NCBI GenBank assembly: GCA_029561955.1
Contig: JAKQWO010000070.1
Coordinates: 1-64,000 of the forward strand
DNA: 64,000 bases
Direction of reading: 5' to 3'
DNA from: Candidatus Cloacimonadota bacterium
GTDB taxonomy: Bacteria; Cloacimonadota; Cloacimonadia; Cloacimonadales; Cloacimonadaceae
Below are positions 15,762 to 25,258 of the stretch, piece after piece. Position 1 is the first letter of the stretch. The number at the start of each line of letters is the position of its first letter. Below the pieces are notes generated by a model, which saw nothing but the letters and a program-made list of their open reading frames with translations, searched no databases and was not told the DNA's origin. The position numbers and the translations under genes were made by a program.

Positions 15762-16715
15762 CTAATTCACTCTCGCCAGCGGCTCTTTTTCCTTGATCAC
15801 CGCGATGGCGTTTTTGGCGGCCATGATCGCCATTTCTGTTCTGGTTTCAATGCTGGCGGAGCCGATATGTGGAAGCAGCACAACATTTTTGAGCTCCATC
15901 AGCTCTTTGGGGATGTAAGGTTCCTGCTCGTAGACGTCAAAGCCGGCTCCTGCGATTCTTTCCTGCTTGAGCAGCCGGATGAGGGCGGTTTCGTCTACCA
16001 CAGCTCCTCTGGCGGTGTTGATCAGGATGGCGTTTCTCTTCATCATTCTAAGTTCTTTTTCACCAAGCAGATGGTGTGTTTCGTCGGTGAGCGGCAGATG
16101 CAGGCTCACGAAGTCGGATTCCTGCAGTAGGGTGGGTAGGTCTACCTGTTGCCAGAGCTCTTTTTCCTCTGCTTTCTGGGGGCTGCGATTGTAGCCAAGC
16201 ACCTTCATATTGAAGCCTTTAGCACGTCTGGCGACCGCAAGTCCTATCCTGCCCATGCCCACGATGCCGAGGGTTTTGTTGTGAACATCCTGTCCCAGCA
16301 TCAACATCGGCTCCCAGCCTTTGAAGTGGGAGGCTCGGGTGAATCTGTCGCTTTCCACGATTCTTCTGGCGCAGCTCATGATCAGAGCCCAAGCGAGGTC
16401 TGCCGTGGATTCCGTGAGCACGCCGGGTGTGTTGCAAACCACTATGCCATTGGAAGTTGCGTATTCAACATCGATGTTGTTGTAACCGACGGCGTAGTTG
16501 GAAATGCACTTGAGGCGGGGTGCGGAGTCGATCACGCTGCGGTCGATAACATCTGTCAAAAGACAGATAAGCGCATCCGCATCTTTAGTGTGCTCAATGA
16601 GTTCCGATCTTCTAAGATCGCGATCAAAGGGGTTTACACTCACAGAAAAGGTGGGCGACAAGAGGTCTAAACCTGCTTGGGGGATCTTGCGGGTAACGAA
16701 GATATTGAATGGCAT
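15762..16715 (-). CDS. D-2-hydroxyacid dehydrogenase (glyoxylate/hydroxypyruvate reductase-like)
   Basis: This NAD(P)-dependent enzyme reduces 2-oxoacids. The Rossmann motif GIVGMGRIGLAVARR is central. Catalytic Arg (INTARGAVVDE), Glu (within AGAGFDVYEQEP) and His (LLPHIGSAS) are all present. I start at the ATG at 16715 (MPFNIFVTRKIP), because the 24 residues added by the upstream ATG at 16787 are unlike the family. That gives about 317 aa, close to GyaR-type reductases. Substrate is not decided by the sequence. Confidence 0.88.
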   Translation of the reverse strand: MPFNIFVTRKIPQAGLDLLSPTFSVSVNPFDRDLRRSELIEHTKDADALICLLTDVIDRSVIDSAPRLKCISNYAVGYNNIDVEYATSNGIVVCNTPGVLTESTADLAWALIMSCARRIVESDRFTRASHFKGWEPMLMLGQDVHNKTLGIVGMGRIGLAVARRAKGFNMKVLGYNRSPQKAEEKELWQQVDLPTLLQESDFVSLHLPLTDETHHLLGEKELRMMKRNAILINTARGAVVDETALIRLLKQERIAGAGFDVYEQEPYIPKELMELKNVVLLPHIGSASIETRTEMAIMAAKNAIAVIKEKEPLARVN

Positions 16716-16829
16716 ATTGGGCTCCAAGGAGTGTTTTTTCTCGTCCCGCTCCGTGATAAAATCAGGGCGGAGAATGACTGAGGCCAAAGTTTGCGAAGCT
16801 CTCTTTTATGTCAAGAGCATATTGCGTGA

Positions 16830-18713
16830 TTAACTAATAAGATCGGCTCTGCAATAGCCTTTGAGGGGATCGACTTGAGTGAGCACCAGCTTGACCTCTT
16901 CGTCTGGATGCGGTAGATTGTCGCATTCCACCACGATTCTGAAGCCCCAAGGGACAAGCTCAAGTAGGCAGCCACGTACAAAACTGCGCACCATGATTGC
17001 GTTGATGGGGATATTCATCCAGTTAGACTGAAGATACCTGAGCAACCAGTATCTTTCGCTTTGACGCTGCGTCTCCCGCTGCAACCTGAGTCGCTTTTCT
17101 ATCCTTGGAATGAGCATCTCCAGATCGGCCTGGCTATAGGGGTCTGGTTCACTCTTTAGCCATGCAACAAATTGGGCTTGGTTGATGAGATCAACAGCAC
17201 GTCTAATCGGTGATGTGGCATGCAGATAAGCCTTCACACCTATACCGTTGTGATATTTGGGTTCGGGAGAAAGATATACCTGCGCCCTGACTGGGGAAGT
17301 GTTGTTACTACAAGGGGTTTGCGCTTCGCTGGTCTCGACATTTCGATAGATCAATTTGAGCAGATTGTCACTTGCAGCGGAGGCAAAAAGCCGGTTGTAG
17401 AGGATCATCAGCTCTTCCATCATCAGGCGGGCAGGACTGTGTAAATCGGTGCGCACCATGCGGATCTGGCTTCCTTCCACCTTGAGTTGATAGAGAAACT
17501 TGGCCTTGGGGATGGTGAAATCCCGCTCTGAATGCAGTTTATCGGCAAAAAGCTTTAGTTTATTCCACGGCGTTGTGGTGATGAGCGGATCCGCTTCCTT
17601 GTAGCAGAGGTTGGCCTTCACCTTGAGGCTTTCCAGCTTAAAGTGCCAAGCACCAATGTGTTGCTGGCTGTCGATCTCGCAGTAAAGAGAGAGCACGGGA
17701 CGGGTCTGAGTGGCTTTGAGGCTGCATTTGTCCTCACATAAGAAGGTGGGCAGCATGTTGATCTTGGTATGCGCCAGATACATGGAAGAAGCTCTGGTAA
17801 TGGCATCAGTAAAGGCGGGACTACCTTGAAGCAAGACCGAAGCGACATCAGAAACATGCACGCCCAAAAGCCAGCAATCCTCCTTGGGTGTAAGGCTGAT
17901 GGCATCGTCAAAATCTTGGGTACCGACGTCATCTATGCTGAAAGCCTCCACCTCAGCTAAGGATCTATCTGTTACTATACCAAACTCTTGGCTCCAGATA
18001 AAGTCCGAGTGTAGCAAGGGAAGTCCGGAGGCATCCAAGACCGGATCTTCTTGGGGTGGCAAATCGCCCAAGCTGCGACGCAGGGCGATGAGCTGCTCTG
18101 GCTGATGGGATAAGCGCTTCTTGAGCAAAACGGTAAGGTCGTGATGGACGTCCTCTTGTTGCAGGTCTCTAAGTTCTTGCGCCAGTTGGAATTTGGTGCC
18201 GGCATCCAGAGCCGTTTCAGGCTTTGAGAGCCATTCTTTCACCTGAGCTAAGAAGTCTTGCCTCGCCTGCTTTTCCCGCAACAGCGCTTCCGCTTCCTGC
18301 TGCTGAGTGGGCGTCAAGAGATGGAACACACCCTTTCTGTGGGAAAAAACAGTTGGGAGACAGGAAAGTTGATAGAAGGCTGAGAAGAGCTGCACATCGG
18401 AGCTGGGATTGAGTTGCTCTATGATTTGGTCGAAGCTGCGCCCTTGGTGATCCTGCATCAACTCTTTGATATGACAGAGGATATCTGCCTCCTGCTGCAT
18501 CTGGTTTTGAAACTTCTGGAGTTGAGCGAGGGGGTCTTTAGTATCGAATGTTTCCGAGCTGTTCAGGCAAATTCTGGAGTGAGGAAACTGGTGCTTTTGC
18601 CCATTCGTATCGGTGAGAGCGAGCACATTATCGTGCACGGCAGTCACGAGCCCAAGCTGCAGCTCTGAGCGGTGGTAAAAGAAGGCCATCTGGCCGGGCA
18701 GAAGCTTTTCCAT
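16830..18713 (-). CDS. RNB-domain exoribonuclease (RNase II/R family)
   Basis: This 627-aa protein has a divergent N-terminal third and a central RNB catalytic domain. The four metal-binding aspartates sit in SIDDVGTQDFDDAIS, with ASSMYLAHTKINMLPT and YLHATSPIRRAVDLINQ as further family motifs. No clear C-terminal S1 domain is seen; the end is a short beta-rich tail. It begins only 22 bases after tRNA-Arg on the same strand with no terminator, so the two may be cotranscribed. Whether it acts on mRNA or tRNA 3' ends is unknown. Confidence 0.85.
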   Translation of the reverse strand: MEKLLPGQMAFFYHRSELQLGLVTAVHDNVLALTDTNGQKHQFPHSRICLNSSETFDTKDPLAQLQKFQNQMQQEADILCHIKELMQDHQGRSFDQIIEQLNPSSDVQLFSAFYQLSCLPTVFSHRKGVFHLLTPTQQQEAEALLREKQARQDFLAQVKEWLSKPETALDAGTKFQLAQELRDLQQEDVHHDLTVLLKKRLSHQPEQLIALRRSLGDLPPQEDPVLDASGLPLLHSDFIWSQEFGIVTDRSLAEVEAFSIDDVGTQDFDDAISLTPKEDCWLLGVHVSDVASVLLQGSPAFTDAITRASSMYLAHTKINMLPTFLCEDKCSLKATQTRPVLSLYCEIDSQQHIGAWHFKLESLKVKANLCYKEADPLITTTPWNKLKLFADKLHSERDFTIPKAKFLYQLKVEGSQIRMVRTDLHSPARLMMEELMILYNRLFASAASDNLLKLIYRNVETSEAQTPCSNNTSPVRAQVYLSPEPKYHNGIGVKAYLHATSPIRRAVDLINQAQFVAWLKSEPDPYSQADLEMLIPRIEKRLRLQRETQRQSERYWLLRYLQSNWMNIPINAIMVRSFVRGCLLELVPWGFRIVVECDNLPHPDEEVKLVLTQVDPLKGYCRADLIS

Positions 18714-18735
18714 CTAAATCCCTTATAAATTAAGA

Positions 18736-18811
18736 TGGCGCCCCAAGGATGAATCGAACATCCGACCAACGGTTTAGGAAACCGCTGCTCTATCCCCTGA
18801 GCTACTGGGGC
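18736..18811 (-). tRNA. tRNA-Arg (anticodon CCT)
   Basis: On the minus strand the acceptor GCCCCAG pairs with TTGGGGC (with a G:T). The anticodon loop TTCCTAA carries CCT, the D-arm and T-arm are normal and CCA is encoded. It lies directly upstream of the RNB gene. Confidence 0.93.
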
Positions 18812-18843
18812 GCAATCTCGTTCCAGAAAAGTGAAGAGCCGAT

Positions 18844-18869
18844 TTTTGTCAAGTTTTGCCTTGACAAAA
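18844..18869. promoter_or_regulatory. Back-to-back TTGACA palindrome between tRNA-Arg and asd
   Basis: TTTTGTCAAG and CTTGACAAAA form a perfect 10-bp inverted repeat with a TTTTGC spacer. Each arm supplies a TTGACA hexamer: the minus-strand one ends 36 nt from tRNA-Arg, and the plus-strand one points to asd (ATG at 18927). It can be read as divergent -35 boxes or as an operator. Confidence 0.5.
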
Positions 18870-18926
18870 GTGACGTATAAGCGAAATAGGTCATTGAAAG
18901 AATACGCATATACGAGGATAGTATAT

Positions 18927-19901
18927 ATGAAGATAGCCATTGTTGGTGCCACGGGAGAAGTTGGCAGAATGATGATCCGAAACTTGGTAGAATTTGAAGT
19001 TCCTGTCAGCCAACTGGATCTCTATGCCTCCAAACGCTCTGCCGGAAGCACCCTCTACTACATGGACAGTGCCATACAGGTGATGGAACTCACTGCCGCA
19101 GCGTGGGATAAGTCCTACGATTACATCTTGTTTTCTGCCGGAAGTGGCATAGCAAAGGCACAAGCGCCGGAGGCAACGAAAGCCTGTCAACTCGTGATAG
19201 ACAACTCATCCGCCTTTCGCAAAGACGAGGGCATCCCGCTGGTGGTTCCAGAGATAAACGGCTCTCTGCTCAAGGGTTACAAGGGCATTGTGGCCAATCC
19301 CAACTGCTCAACCATTCAGATGGTACTACCTTTAGCAGTATTGGATAAGCTGTTTGGTCTGCGAAAAGTTGTGGTGAGCACCTATCAATCCGTATCCGGT
19401 AGTGGACACAAGGGCTTAGCCACCTTGCAGGCGCAGCGGGAAGGTAGTGATGATTTGGGAGATTATCCAGCGGTGATAGATTTGAATCTGATCCCACAGA
19501 TCGGAGCCTGGCTGGATGATGGCTACTGTGCCGAAGAGGAAAAGATGCACAGTGAGACCTGTAAGATTTTGGCAAATGAAAAGATACATGTATGCGCCAC
19601 CACGGTGAGAGTGCCGGTGATGTATGGGCACAGCATCAGCGTTTATGCGGAGTTTGAGCAGAAGGTGGTCTTGGCTTTGGCAGAAGAGAAGCTGAGCCAA
19701 GCTGAAGCTATCAGCTTTTCTGCCAATACTTTCACCACGCCGCTGGACTTGGGTTCCTCAAACGAGAGCCACGTTTCCAGATTGCGCCATGGCGGAGATG
19801 ATTATAGCCTCGCCTTCTGGAATGTGGCTCACAACATCCGCCTGGGCGCTGCTACTAACGCTGTTAGGATTATGCTAAAGCACGCTGGATATGAGGCTTA
19901 A
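18927..19901 (+). CDS. asd: Aspartate-semialdehyde dehydrogenase
   Basis: It reduces aspartyl phosphate to the semialdehyde for lysine, threonine, methionine and diaminopimelate synthesis. The product is 324 aa from ATG 18927 (KIAIVGATGEVGRMM), which follows a GAGG site. The longer frame from 18831 overlaps promoter DNA. NADPH-binding GATGEVG, catalytic Cys in NPNCSTIQM, and QSVSGSGHKG near the middle are conserved. It is followed after two bases by an M20 amidohydrolase. Confidence 0.94.
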   Translation: MKIAIVGATGEVGRMMIRNLVEFEVPVSQLDLYASKRSAGSTLYYMDSAIQVMELTAAAWDKSYDYILFSAGSGIAKAQAPEATKACQLVIDNSSAFRKDEGIPLVVPEINGSLLKGYKGIVANPNCSTIQMVLPLAVLDKLFGLRKVVVSTYQSVSGSGHKGLATLQAQREGSDDLGDYPAVIDLNLIPQIGAWLDDGYCAEEEKMHSETCKILANEKIHVCATTVRVPVMYGHSISVYAEFEQKVVLALAEEKLSQAEAISFSANTFTTPLDLGSSNESHVSRLRHGGDDYSLAFWNVAHNIRLGAATNAVRIMLKHAGYEA

Positions 19902-19903
19902 AG

Positions 19904-21028
19904 ATGAAAGATTTATATGAGCTGAGGAAAAACCTGCATCAAAACCCGGAGCTGGCTTTTGAGGAACATGAGACGGCTGCCCTGCTGATGGACTTTTTGG
20001 AAAAACAGATGCAAGCGCACCCGCAGAATGCCTCCAAATTCAAGATTCACCGCTTTAAAAACAGTTTGGGCATCTTGGTGGAATACAGCTCGGGCGAGGG
20101 TGATTACCGGTTTTTTCGAGCAGATATGGACGCCCTGCCCATCCTAGAAGACACTGGCTGCGACTTTGCTTCTTTGACTCCCGGACGCATGCATGCCTGC
20201 GGGCATGACGTGCATATGACTGTGCTGATGGGTTTGATTTGCAGATGTTTAATTCATGCACCGAAGCAGAACCTGCTCTTCCTCTTCCAACCTGCGGAAG
20301 AGGGCAAAGGCGGCGCGATGAGCATTCTGAATGAGGGCATTATCCAAAGATATGAGATTGAAGCAGCTACCGCTCTTCACATAGCCAGCGATCTGCCCGT
20401 GGGAACCGTCAGCAGCAGGGCGGGCGTGTTCTTCGGCATTCCGCAGGAGTTTGATGTGAAATTCTGGGGTAAAAGTGCGCATGTAGCCTTCCCGGAAAAG
20501 GGAAAAGACGCCATCGCCTCGGCCATCGCTTTTGCACAGATGATGCGGGACGACATCGCTCAATTGGCCAAAGATGAACGAGTTATCTATCATATTGGCA
20601 AAATCGATGGCGGCAGCATCCGCAACGTGATCGCCGAATCCTGCAGCTTGGAAGGCACGCACCGCAGCATCAAGCGCGAGAGCAGAGACAGGATGAACCA
20701 GCTCACCCTGGAGAATGCAAGAGAGGCTGCAGCGCTGACGGATTCTACCTTTCAGGTGGATTTCCTCTGCAGCTATGATGCGGTAGTCAATGATGCTAAA
20801 TTGGTCAAGCAGCTTGTGCACGCTTGTGAAGCTGTGGGAGTTACCTATCAGGAAGCGGAGATCGCCATGACGGGAGAGGATTTTGGCTTCTTTACCACCC
20901 TGTATCCCGGCTTGCTGTTTTGGCTGGGTTCGGATTGCCCGCAACCGCTTCATTCGCCACGTTTTCTGCCCTCAGAGAAAAGCATAGATGTAGGCATTGA
21001 GCTCATGTGGCATCTGGCTCAATCATAA
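19904..21028 (+). CDS. M20-family amidohydrolase
   Basis: This 374-aa zinc peptidase/deacylase has the M20D pattern RKNLHQNPELAFEE at the start. It also has GRMHACGHDVHMT near residue 90, LFQPAEEGKGG near 128 and a dimerisation domain. Related enzymes cleave N-acyl amino acids, hippurate or N-acetyl-diaminopimelate. Position directly after asd makes N-acetyl-LL-diaminopimelate deacetylase a fair guess, but the sequence alone does not fix the substrate. Confidence 0.88.
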   Translation: MKDLYELRKNLHQNPELAFEEHETAALLMDFLEKQMQAHPQNASKFKIHRFKNSLGILVEYSSGEGDYRFFRADMDALPILEDTGCDFASLTPGRMHACGHDVHMTVLMGLICRCLIHAPKQNLLFLFQPAEEGKGGAMSILNEGIIQRYEIEAATALHIASDLPVGTVSSRAGVFFGIPQEFDVKFWGKSAHVAFPEKGKDAIASAIAFAQMMRDDIAQLAKDERVIYHIGKIDGGSIRNVIAESCSLEGTHRSIKRESRDRMNQLTLENAREAAALTDSTFQVDFLCSYDAVVNDAKLVKQLVHACEAVGVTYQEAEIAMTGEDFGFFTTLYPGLLFWLGSDCPQPLHSPRFLPSEKSIDVGIELMWHLAQS

Positions 21029-21050
21029 AGCTTTTTAAGCCCGATTAAGA

Positions 21051-21083
21051 GAACCGGCAACACCAATGAGGTATTGCCGGTTT
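21051..21083. terminator. Bidirectional terminator hairpin
   Basis: GAACCGGCAA pairs with TTGCCGGTTTC around a 13-base loop and runs into TTTCTTTATGTTT. It lies between the converging M20 gene and the large lipoprotein gene. Confidence 0.65.
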
Positions 21084-21108
21084 CTTTATGTTTGTTAGGG
21101 CAATCGGT

Positions 21109-23520
21109 TTAGATTTCGCTAAGAACTTTGTTCATCATGGCTTTGGCGTGAGGCCCATACATGAAGGAGAGCGGGAATCCATACATCCAGGTGCGACCAC
21201 CTTGGACATTTATATGACGGATGCCAACGGCCTTGTTATTGTATAGCTCATACTCCGCCTGCGTGGGTGGCTTTATTCCCCAATCTGTCGGCTTGCATCC
21301 CAGTCTGTAAACCACACTGGTGCCAGGTAGCAACAGATTTGGAACCGTAGGGGTTGATTCCTTGAAATATGAGACCGTGGAAAGGCCCTGGTTGGTTTCG
21401 ATTAAGCGTAAGAAGCTTGCGCTGTCGGTCAAAGCTGAGCATTGCAACATGATATCAGGATAGCTTTCCTGTCCCTTTGCCTTATGCATGTAGGGCTTAA
21501 TGGTGAGGTTGCTGCTCAGATATTCAGCCGGATTGCCGATGAAAGGCAAGCCAAAGTAACCCAGGAAGCTTTTGTGGTTACTCTTGGCGAAGTCCTCCAA
21601 CTCCTCAGACAGCTTGGTCGTAGAAGAAACTAAGAAGTTCCCTCCCCTACTCAAGTAGAGATAGATACCATCATGTTCTGCCTTAAAGTTGCCCTTCTGG
21701 GCAGGACGATCTGAGTGATAGACTACCAGTTTGTATTTCTGCATCTCAGAGGGAGCCAGGAAGCGTCCTCTATGGTCAAGTAGGTCAAATTCTATAGCAT
21801 CGGGACGCTTTTGGAAGTCTACCCTTCCGGTATAATCAGAGAGCATATAGGCATATCTAGCATCTACCAAGGCATCCGGTGAGTCTGGGCCATTGGGATC
21901 GTCATCAACGACCAATACGCCATTACGTTGGTTGGGTGGGACGAAATCTTCCAGAGTAAACGTGAATGACTCTGGGTTTGGATCAACTTCGCCCTGGAGG
22001 TCAACGCAGCGGACCTCAAAGGTATGCTCGCCTGCAGTGGTTCTGGGGAAAGTAAGCACCACAGTCTGACCAATGGGAGAATGCAGCGGGATGCGCAGCC
22101 ATCTCGTGCCATCGGAGTCGGTTACATGGCGGCTGGGATCGTTTGCATAAGGCGCATACTCATACTCATCGCCATCATAACGTAGGTCAAAGTGAGTGAT
22201 TTCGCTGTAGTAGTTTTCACCATTGCTATCCAGCACATCGTCGATCTTCTTGTCGTATGGATTGTCTGTATGGCTGACAGCACCGGATTCTTCCACCTTG
22301 CCATACTCTCCTTTCCACCCCCATCTGATCCAAATCTTCATGTTGGTACTGGTGACAGCGGTTCTATTTCCACCAAAGCCGCGGAAGAAGCTGGTGGCAA
22401 AGCGTTGGTGTCCGCCCACGATAGTGAAGGGATAGATCTCAGGGCTGTTTTCATCGGTGTAATCTACAAAATGGTAATCTCCCAAGGCATAGACCTTTTG
22501 TTCATAGATCAGAGTCTTAGGTGCAAAGCCTGACTTGACGGCAAAGTGAATACTGTCCACTTTGGCAGATACCACACCAGCCAAATCGTAAACCCTGGCA
22601 ATGACCTTGGTATATGTCGCCTGACTTTCGTCATCCGAGATTGTGTCATAGCTTAGCGCTGGGTCTGTGTAGCGCGTGAGCAGATACTCGTTGATCGCAG
22701 GGTCTTCAGGCTTAACGGTGTTAATCCAGTCTGTTTGTGTGCCTGGGATGATGGTTTCAGTATAGCCGCTTGCCGTTGCTTGTTTTTTGATCTTCATCAT
22801 CTTAAACTCATACCTGTGAGGCACGGCAGAGATGAAGGGATCAAAGTCTTCCATAGTAAATGCAAGCTTGATACCACTGCCCACTTCATCACCATTGGGG
22901 TTGCCTTTGGAAGTGGAAAGGTGAACCTTGGGACGTGCGGAATCAGCATTGAACTTTCTCCAAGCTGCTTCTTGAGTAACTTCGCCACGGTTGTCTATGG
23001 CAATAACTTCAAATTTGCTCAAGGTAACGACGGGCTCACCATTTTGGTCAGCAGCAGGGAAGTTGATCACTGCATACTTTTGGGATGTCCAGATAGAGCG
23101 TCTCGCCTCAGGGTTGTCCAGAGGGATATCTTGGTTGGCGTTGGGCAGATAGTGCATCACCCAGCCGGGACCGAATCTATCGAGGACGTTTTTAGGCGTT
23201 ATTGCACCGGTTGCATCGATAAAATCGTTTCCTGGAGTGGCTATAGGGTTGTCGTTTGCATCCAATACCCTATAGGCAAAGCCGGCAATCACCCCATCGG
23301 GGTCTGTGGCGTTCCAATAGATCTTCTGTTGAAACGAAAATGTCGTATTGGCGTAAGGAGCCAACAGGGCGCTGTCATCAAATCCTTCGTAGGATGTGAT
23401 AGTAATAGTGGGGGCGATATTGGCCCTCTTGGTACCGGATTTGCCACAACCGCCTGCTATTAAGGCGAGTAAAAGCAGCGGCACCAACAGCACAAGGATA
23501 TGTATCCTCTTACTTTGCAT
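21109..23520 (-). CDS. Large exported lipoprotein, unknown function (803 aa)
   Basis: The N-terminus is a lipoprotein signal (hydrophobic core, then LIAGGC with Cys25), so it is probably anchored in the outer or inner membrane facing the periplasm or surface. Several beta-rich modules follow (KIYWNATDPDG, FTFTLEDFVPP). A C-terminal part starts VLVVDDDPNG and contains YKLVVYHSDRP and LSRGGNFLVSS, resembling the ThuA/glutamine-amidotransferase-like fold found in secreted proteins (inference). A strong GGGAGG site precedes the ATG. It is the last gene behind folD. Confidence 0.75.
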   Translation of the reverse strand: MQSKRIHILVLLVPLLLLALIAGGCGKSGTKRANIAPTITITSYEGFDDSALLAPYANTTFSFQQKIYWNATDPDGVIAGFAYRVLDANDNPIATPGNDFIDATGAITPKNVLDRFGPGWVMHYLPNANQDIPLDNPEARRSIWTSQKYAVINFPAADQNGEPVVTLSKFEVIAIDNRGEVTQEAAWRKFNADSARPKVHLSTSKGNPNGDEVGSGIKLAFTMEDFDPFISAVPHRYEFKMMKIKKQATASGYTETIIPGTQTDWINTVKPEDPAINEYLLTRYTDPALSYDTISDDESQATYTKVIARVYDLAGVVSAKVDSIHFAVKSGFAPKTLIYEQKVYALGDYHFVDYTDENSPEIYPFTIVGGHQRFATSFFRGFGGNRTAVTSTNMKIWIRWGWKGEYGKVEESGAVSHTDNPYDKKIDDVLDSNGENYYSEITHFDLRYDGDEYEYAPYANDPSRHVTDSDGTRWLRIPLHSPIGQTVVLTFPRTTAGEHTFEVRCVDLQGEVDPNPESFTFTLEDFVPPNQRNGVLVVDDDPNGPDSPDALVDARYAYMLSDYTGRVDFQKRPDAIEFDLLDHRGRFLAPSEMQKYKLVVYHSDRPAQKGNFKAEHDGIYLYLSRGGNFLVSSTTKLSEELEDFAKSNHKSFLGYFGLPFIGNPAEYLSSNLTIKPYMHKAKGQESYPDIMLQCSALTDSASFLRLIETNQGLSTVSYFKESTPTVPNLLLPGTSVVYRLGCKPTDWGIKPPTQAEYELYNNKAVGIRHINVQGGRTWMYGFPLSFMYGPHAKAMMNKVLSEI

Positions 23521-23546
23521 TATTCCTCCCAGTTAAGTTCGGTTTA

Positions 23547-24467
23547 TTATTCATCATGGTTTCCAACAAAAATAAGAGTAAGAAAGTCGTCAATAGTTTT
23601 GTTGTCTTTTTGAACTCCTTTCACTGCTCTCAGTAGATTTAAGAATAAGATAGCTGAGGTGATAGTGCCTATTCCTCCGGGGACAGGCGTGATAGCTAAG
23701 GCTTTGCCTACACAAGCATTGAAGTCTACGTCACCCACGAAACTGACCTTACCCTCAGCGTCTATTTGTTCGTTTATTCCCACATCGATTATTACAGTAT
23801 TTTCTCCAATCATATCCTCGGTAACGAAGCCGGCCCGTCCTACCGCAGCCACCAAAATGTCTGCTTGACGTGTTAACTCCTTTAGCTGGCTGCTTCTACT
23901 ATGCAATACAGTCACGGTAGCATCCGCAAATTCAGCTTTACGCAGTAGCATATTGGCCAGCGGTTTGCCCACCACATCGCTGCGTCCGATGATCGCCACA
24001 TGTTCACCCTGAGTGGGGATTTTGTAATATCTCAGCGTGGCAAAAACGGCAGTAGGGGTGCAGGGCGTAAGTGAATTGATGCCCATCATGATGTGACCCA
24101 TATTCACGGGATTGAGGGCATCGATATCCTTACAGGGATCGATGGCAGCGTTCACCTTAAGAACGTCCATGTGTTTGGGCAATGGTTCTTGAATCATGAT
24201 GCCGTGCACGCTGGGGTCTGTATTGGCATCATGGATGATCTCCAGCAGCTCTTGCGTGGTAGAATCTTCTTCTAACTCTACCAGCTCTACGACAGCACCC
24301 AACTTTTTGCCGTTTCGGATGATATTTTGCACATAGTAGCTTGAAGCGGGGTCTCCTTTCACTTGGATGAGCTTCATCTTGGCTGGTGTTTCCAAGGTCT
24401 GAAATTGTTCCTTTAGATAGGCTTTGATCTTGTCTGCAACGGGTTTCCCGTTTAAAAGCAAACTCAT
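23547..24467 (-). CDS. folD: Methylenetetrahydrofolate dehydrogenase/cyclohydrolase
   Basis: This bifunctional enzyme interconverts 5,10-methylene-THF and 10-formyl-THF. The family motifs SYYVQNIIRNGKKLGA (with the catalytic Lys position), PLPKHMD, IGRSDVVGKPLANMLL and TPVPGGIGTITSAI are present. I use the ATG at 24467, which overlaps the ymdB stop (ATGA); the longer frame adds 27 unsupported residues. The product is about 306 aa, slightly longer than usual. Confidence 0.95.
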   Translation of the reverse strand: MSLLLNGKPVADKIKAYLKEQFQTLETPAKMKLIQVKGDPASSYYVQNIIRNGKKLGAVVELVELEEDSTTQELLEIIHDANTDPSVHGIMIQEPLPKHMDVLKVNAAIDPCKDIDALNPVNMGHIMMGINSLTPCTPTAVFATLRYYKIPTQGEHVAIIGRSDVVGKPLANMLLRKAEFADATVTVLHSRSSQLKELTRQADILVAAVGRAGFVTEDMIGENTVIIDVGINEQIDAEGKVSFVGDVDFNACVGKALAITPVPGGIGTITSAILFLNLLRAVKGVQKDNKTIDDFLTLIFVGNHDE

Positions 24468-25258
24468 ATTTTCTCCCGAGGGCTTACAATTTGTCTTATT
24501 CTCGTGATCTTGGTGGCACGCCTGGTTTGCGGATCCATATCCACACACACAGCGTTGATCTGGTTGCCACGATCTGAGGCTTCATACCTGATGGGTATGC
24601 CGGTGCTCATCTTTTCCAGAATGATGCTTTTACGCATGCCGATCACGCTGTCATGCGGCCCTGTCATTCCCACATCGGTGATATATGCCGTTCCGGATGG
24701 TAAAATCTCTTCATCTGCCGTCTGGATATGCGTGTGAGTACCCACCATCGCGGAAACCCGGCCATCCACATACCAGCCAAAGGCTCTCTTTTCAGCGGTG
24801 GATTCCGCATGAAAATCCAGCAAGATGCAGGAGTCCTTATCCATAAAGTCATCGTACCAGCGATCAAAGATGGCAAAAGGTGAATCGCAGGGCGGCATGT
24901 ATACTTGCCCACAGAGGTTGATCACCGTGAGCTTAAAATCTCCCTTCTCGATCGTGTAATAGACGCTTCCAGGCGCCTGGGTGGGGTAGTTCATGGGCTT
25001 GACGATCTTGGGTGTGATGCGGATGTATTCCAGCGACTCCGCCCTATCCCAAAGGTGGTTTCCACCCGTCACAGCATCAACTCCCAGCCGGAGCAGAGGA
25101 TTGAGCGTCTTCTCGGTGAGTCCTTTACCATCGGCAAGGTTTTCACCGTTGATGATGATGAAGTCTGGCTGATAGTCTTTGATAATGCGATCCATATTCT
25201 GGGTCAGCGTCTGCCGACCAGACTTACCGAACACATCACCAAAGAATATCGTGCGCAT
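24464..25258 (-). CDS. ymdB: YmdB-family metallophosphoesterase
   Basis: The family hydrolyses 2',3'-cyclic nucleotides. The 264-aa protein starts MRTIFFGDVFGKSGR. It has metal-binding residues in IINGENLADGKG, TGGNHLWD, LDFHAESTAEK and VGTHTHIQTADE. It lies one base after rny, the same pairing as in Firmicutes, where both affect RNA turnover. The ATGA overlap with folD indicates coupled translation. Confidence 0.92.
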   Translation of the reverse strand: MRTIFFGDVFGKSGRQTLTQNMDRIIKDYQPDFIIINGENLADGKGLTEKTLNPLLRLGVDAVTGGNHLWDRAESLEYIRITPKIVKPMNYPTQAPGSVYYTIEKGDFKLTVINLCGQVYMPPCDSPFAIFDRWYDDFMDKDSCILLDFHAESTAEKRAFGWYVDGRVSAMVGTHTHIQTADEEILPSGTAYITDVGMTGPHDSVIGMRKSIILEKMSTGIPIRYEASDRGNQINAVCVDMDPQTRRATKITRIRQIVSPREKI

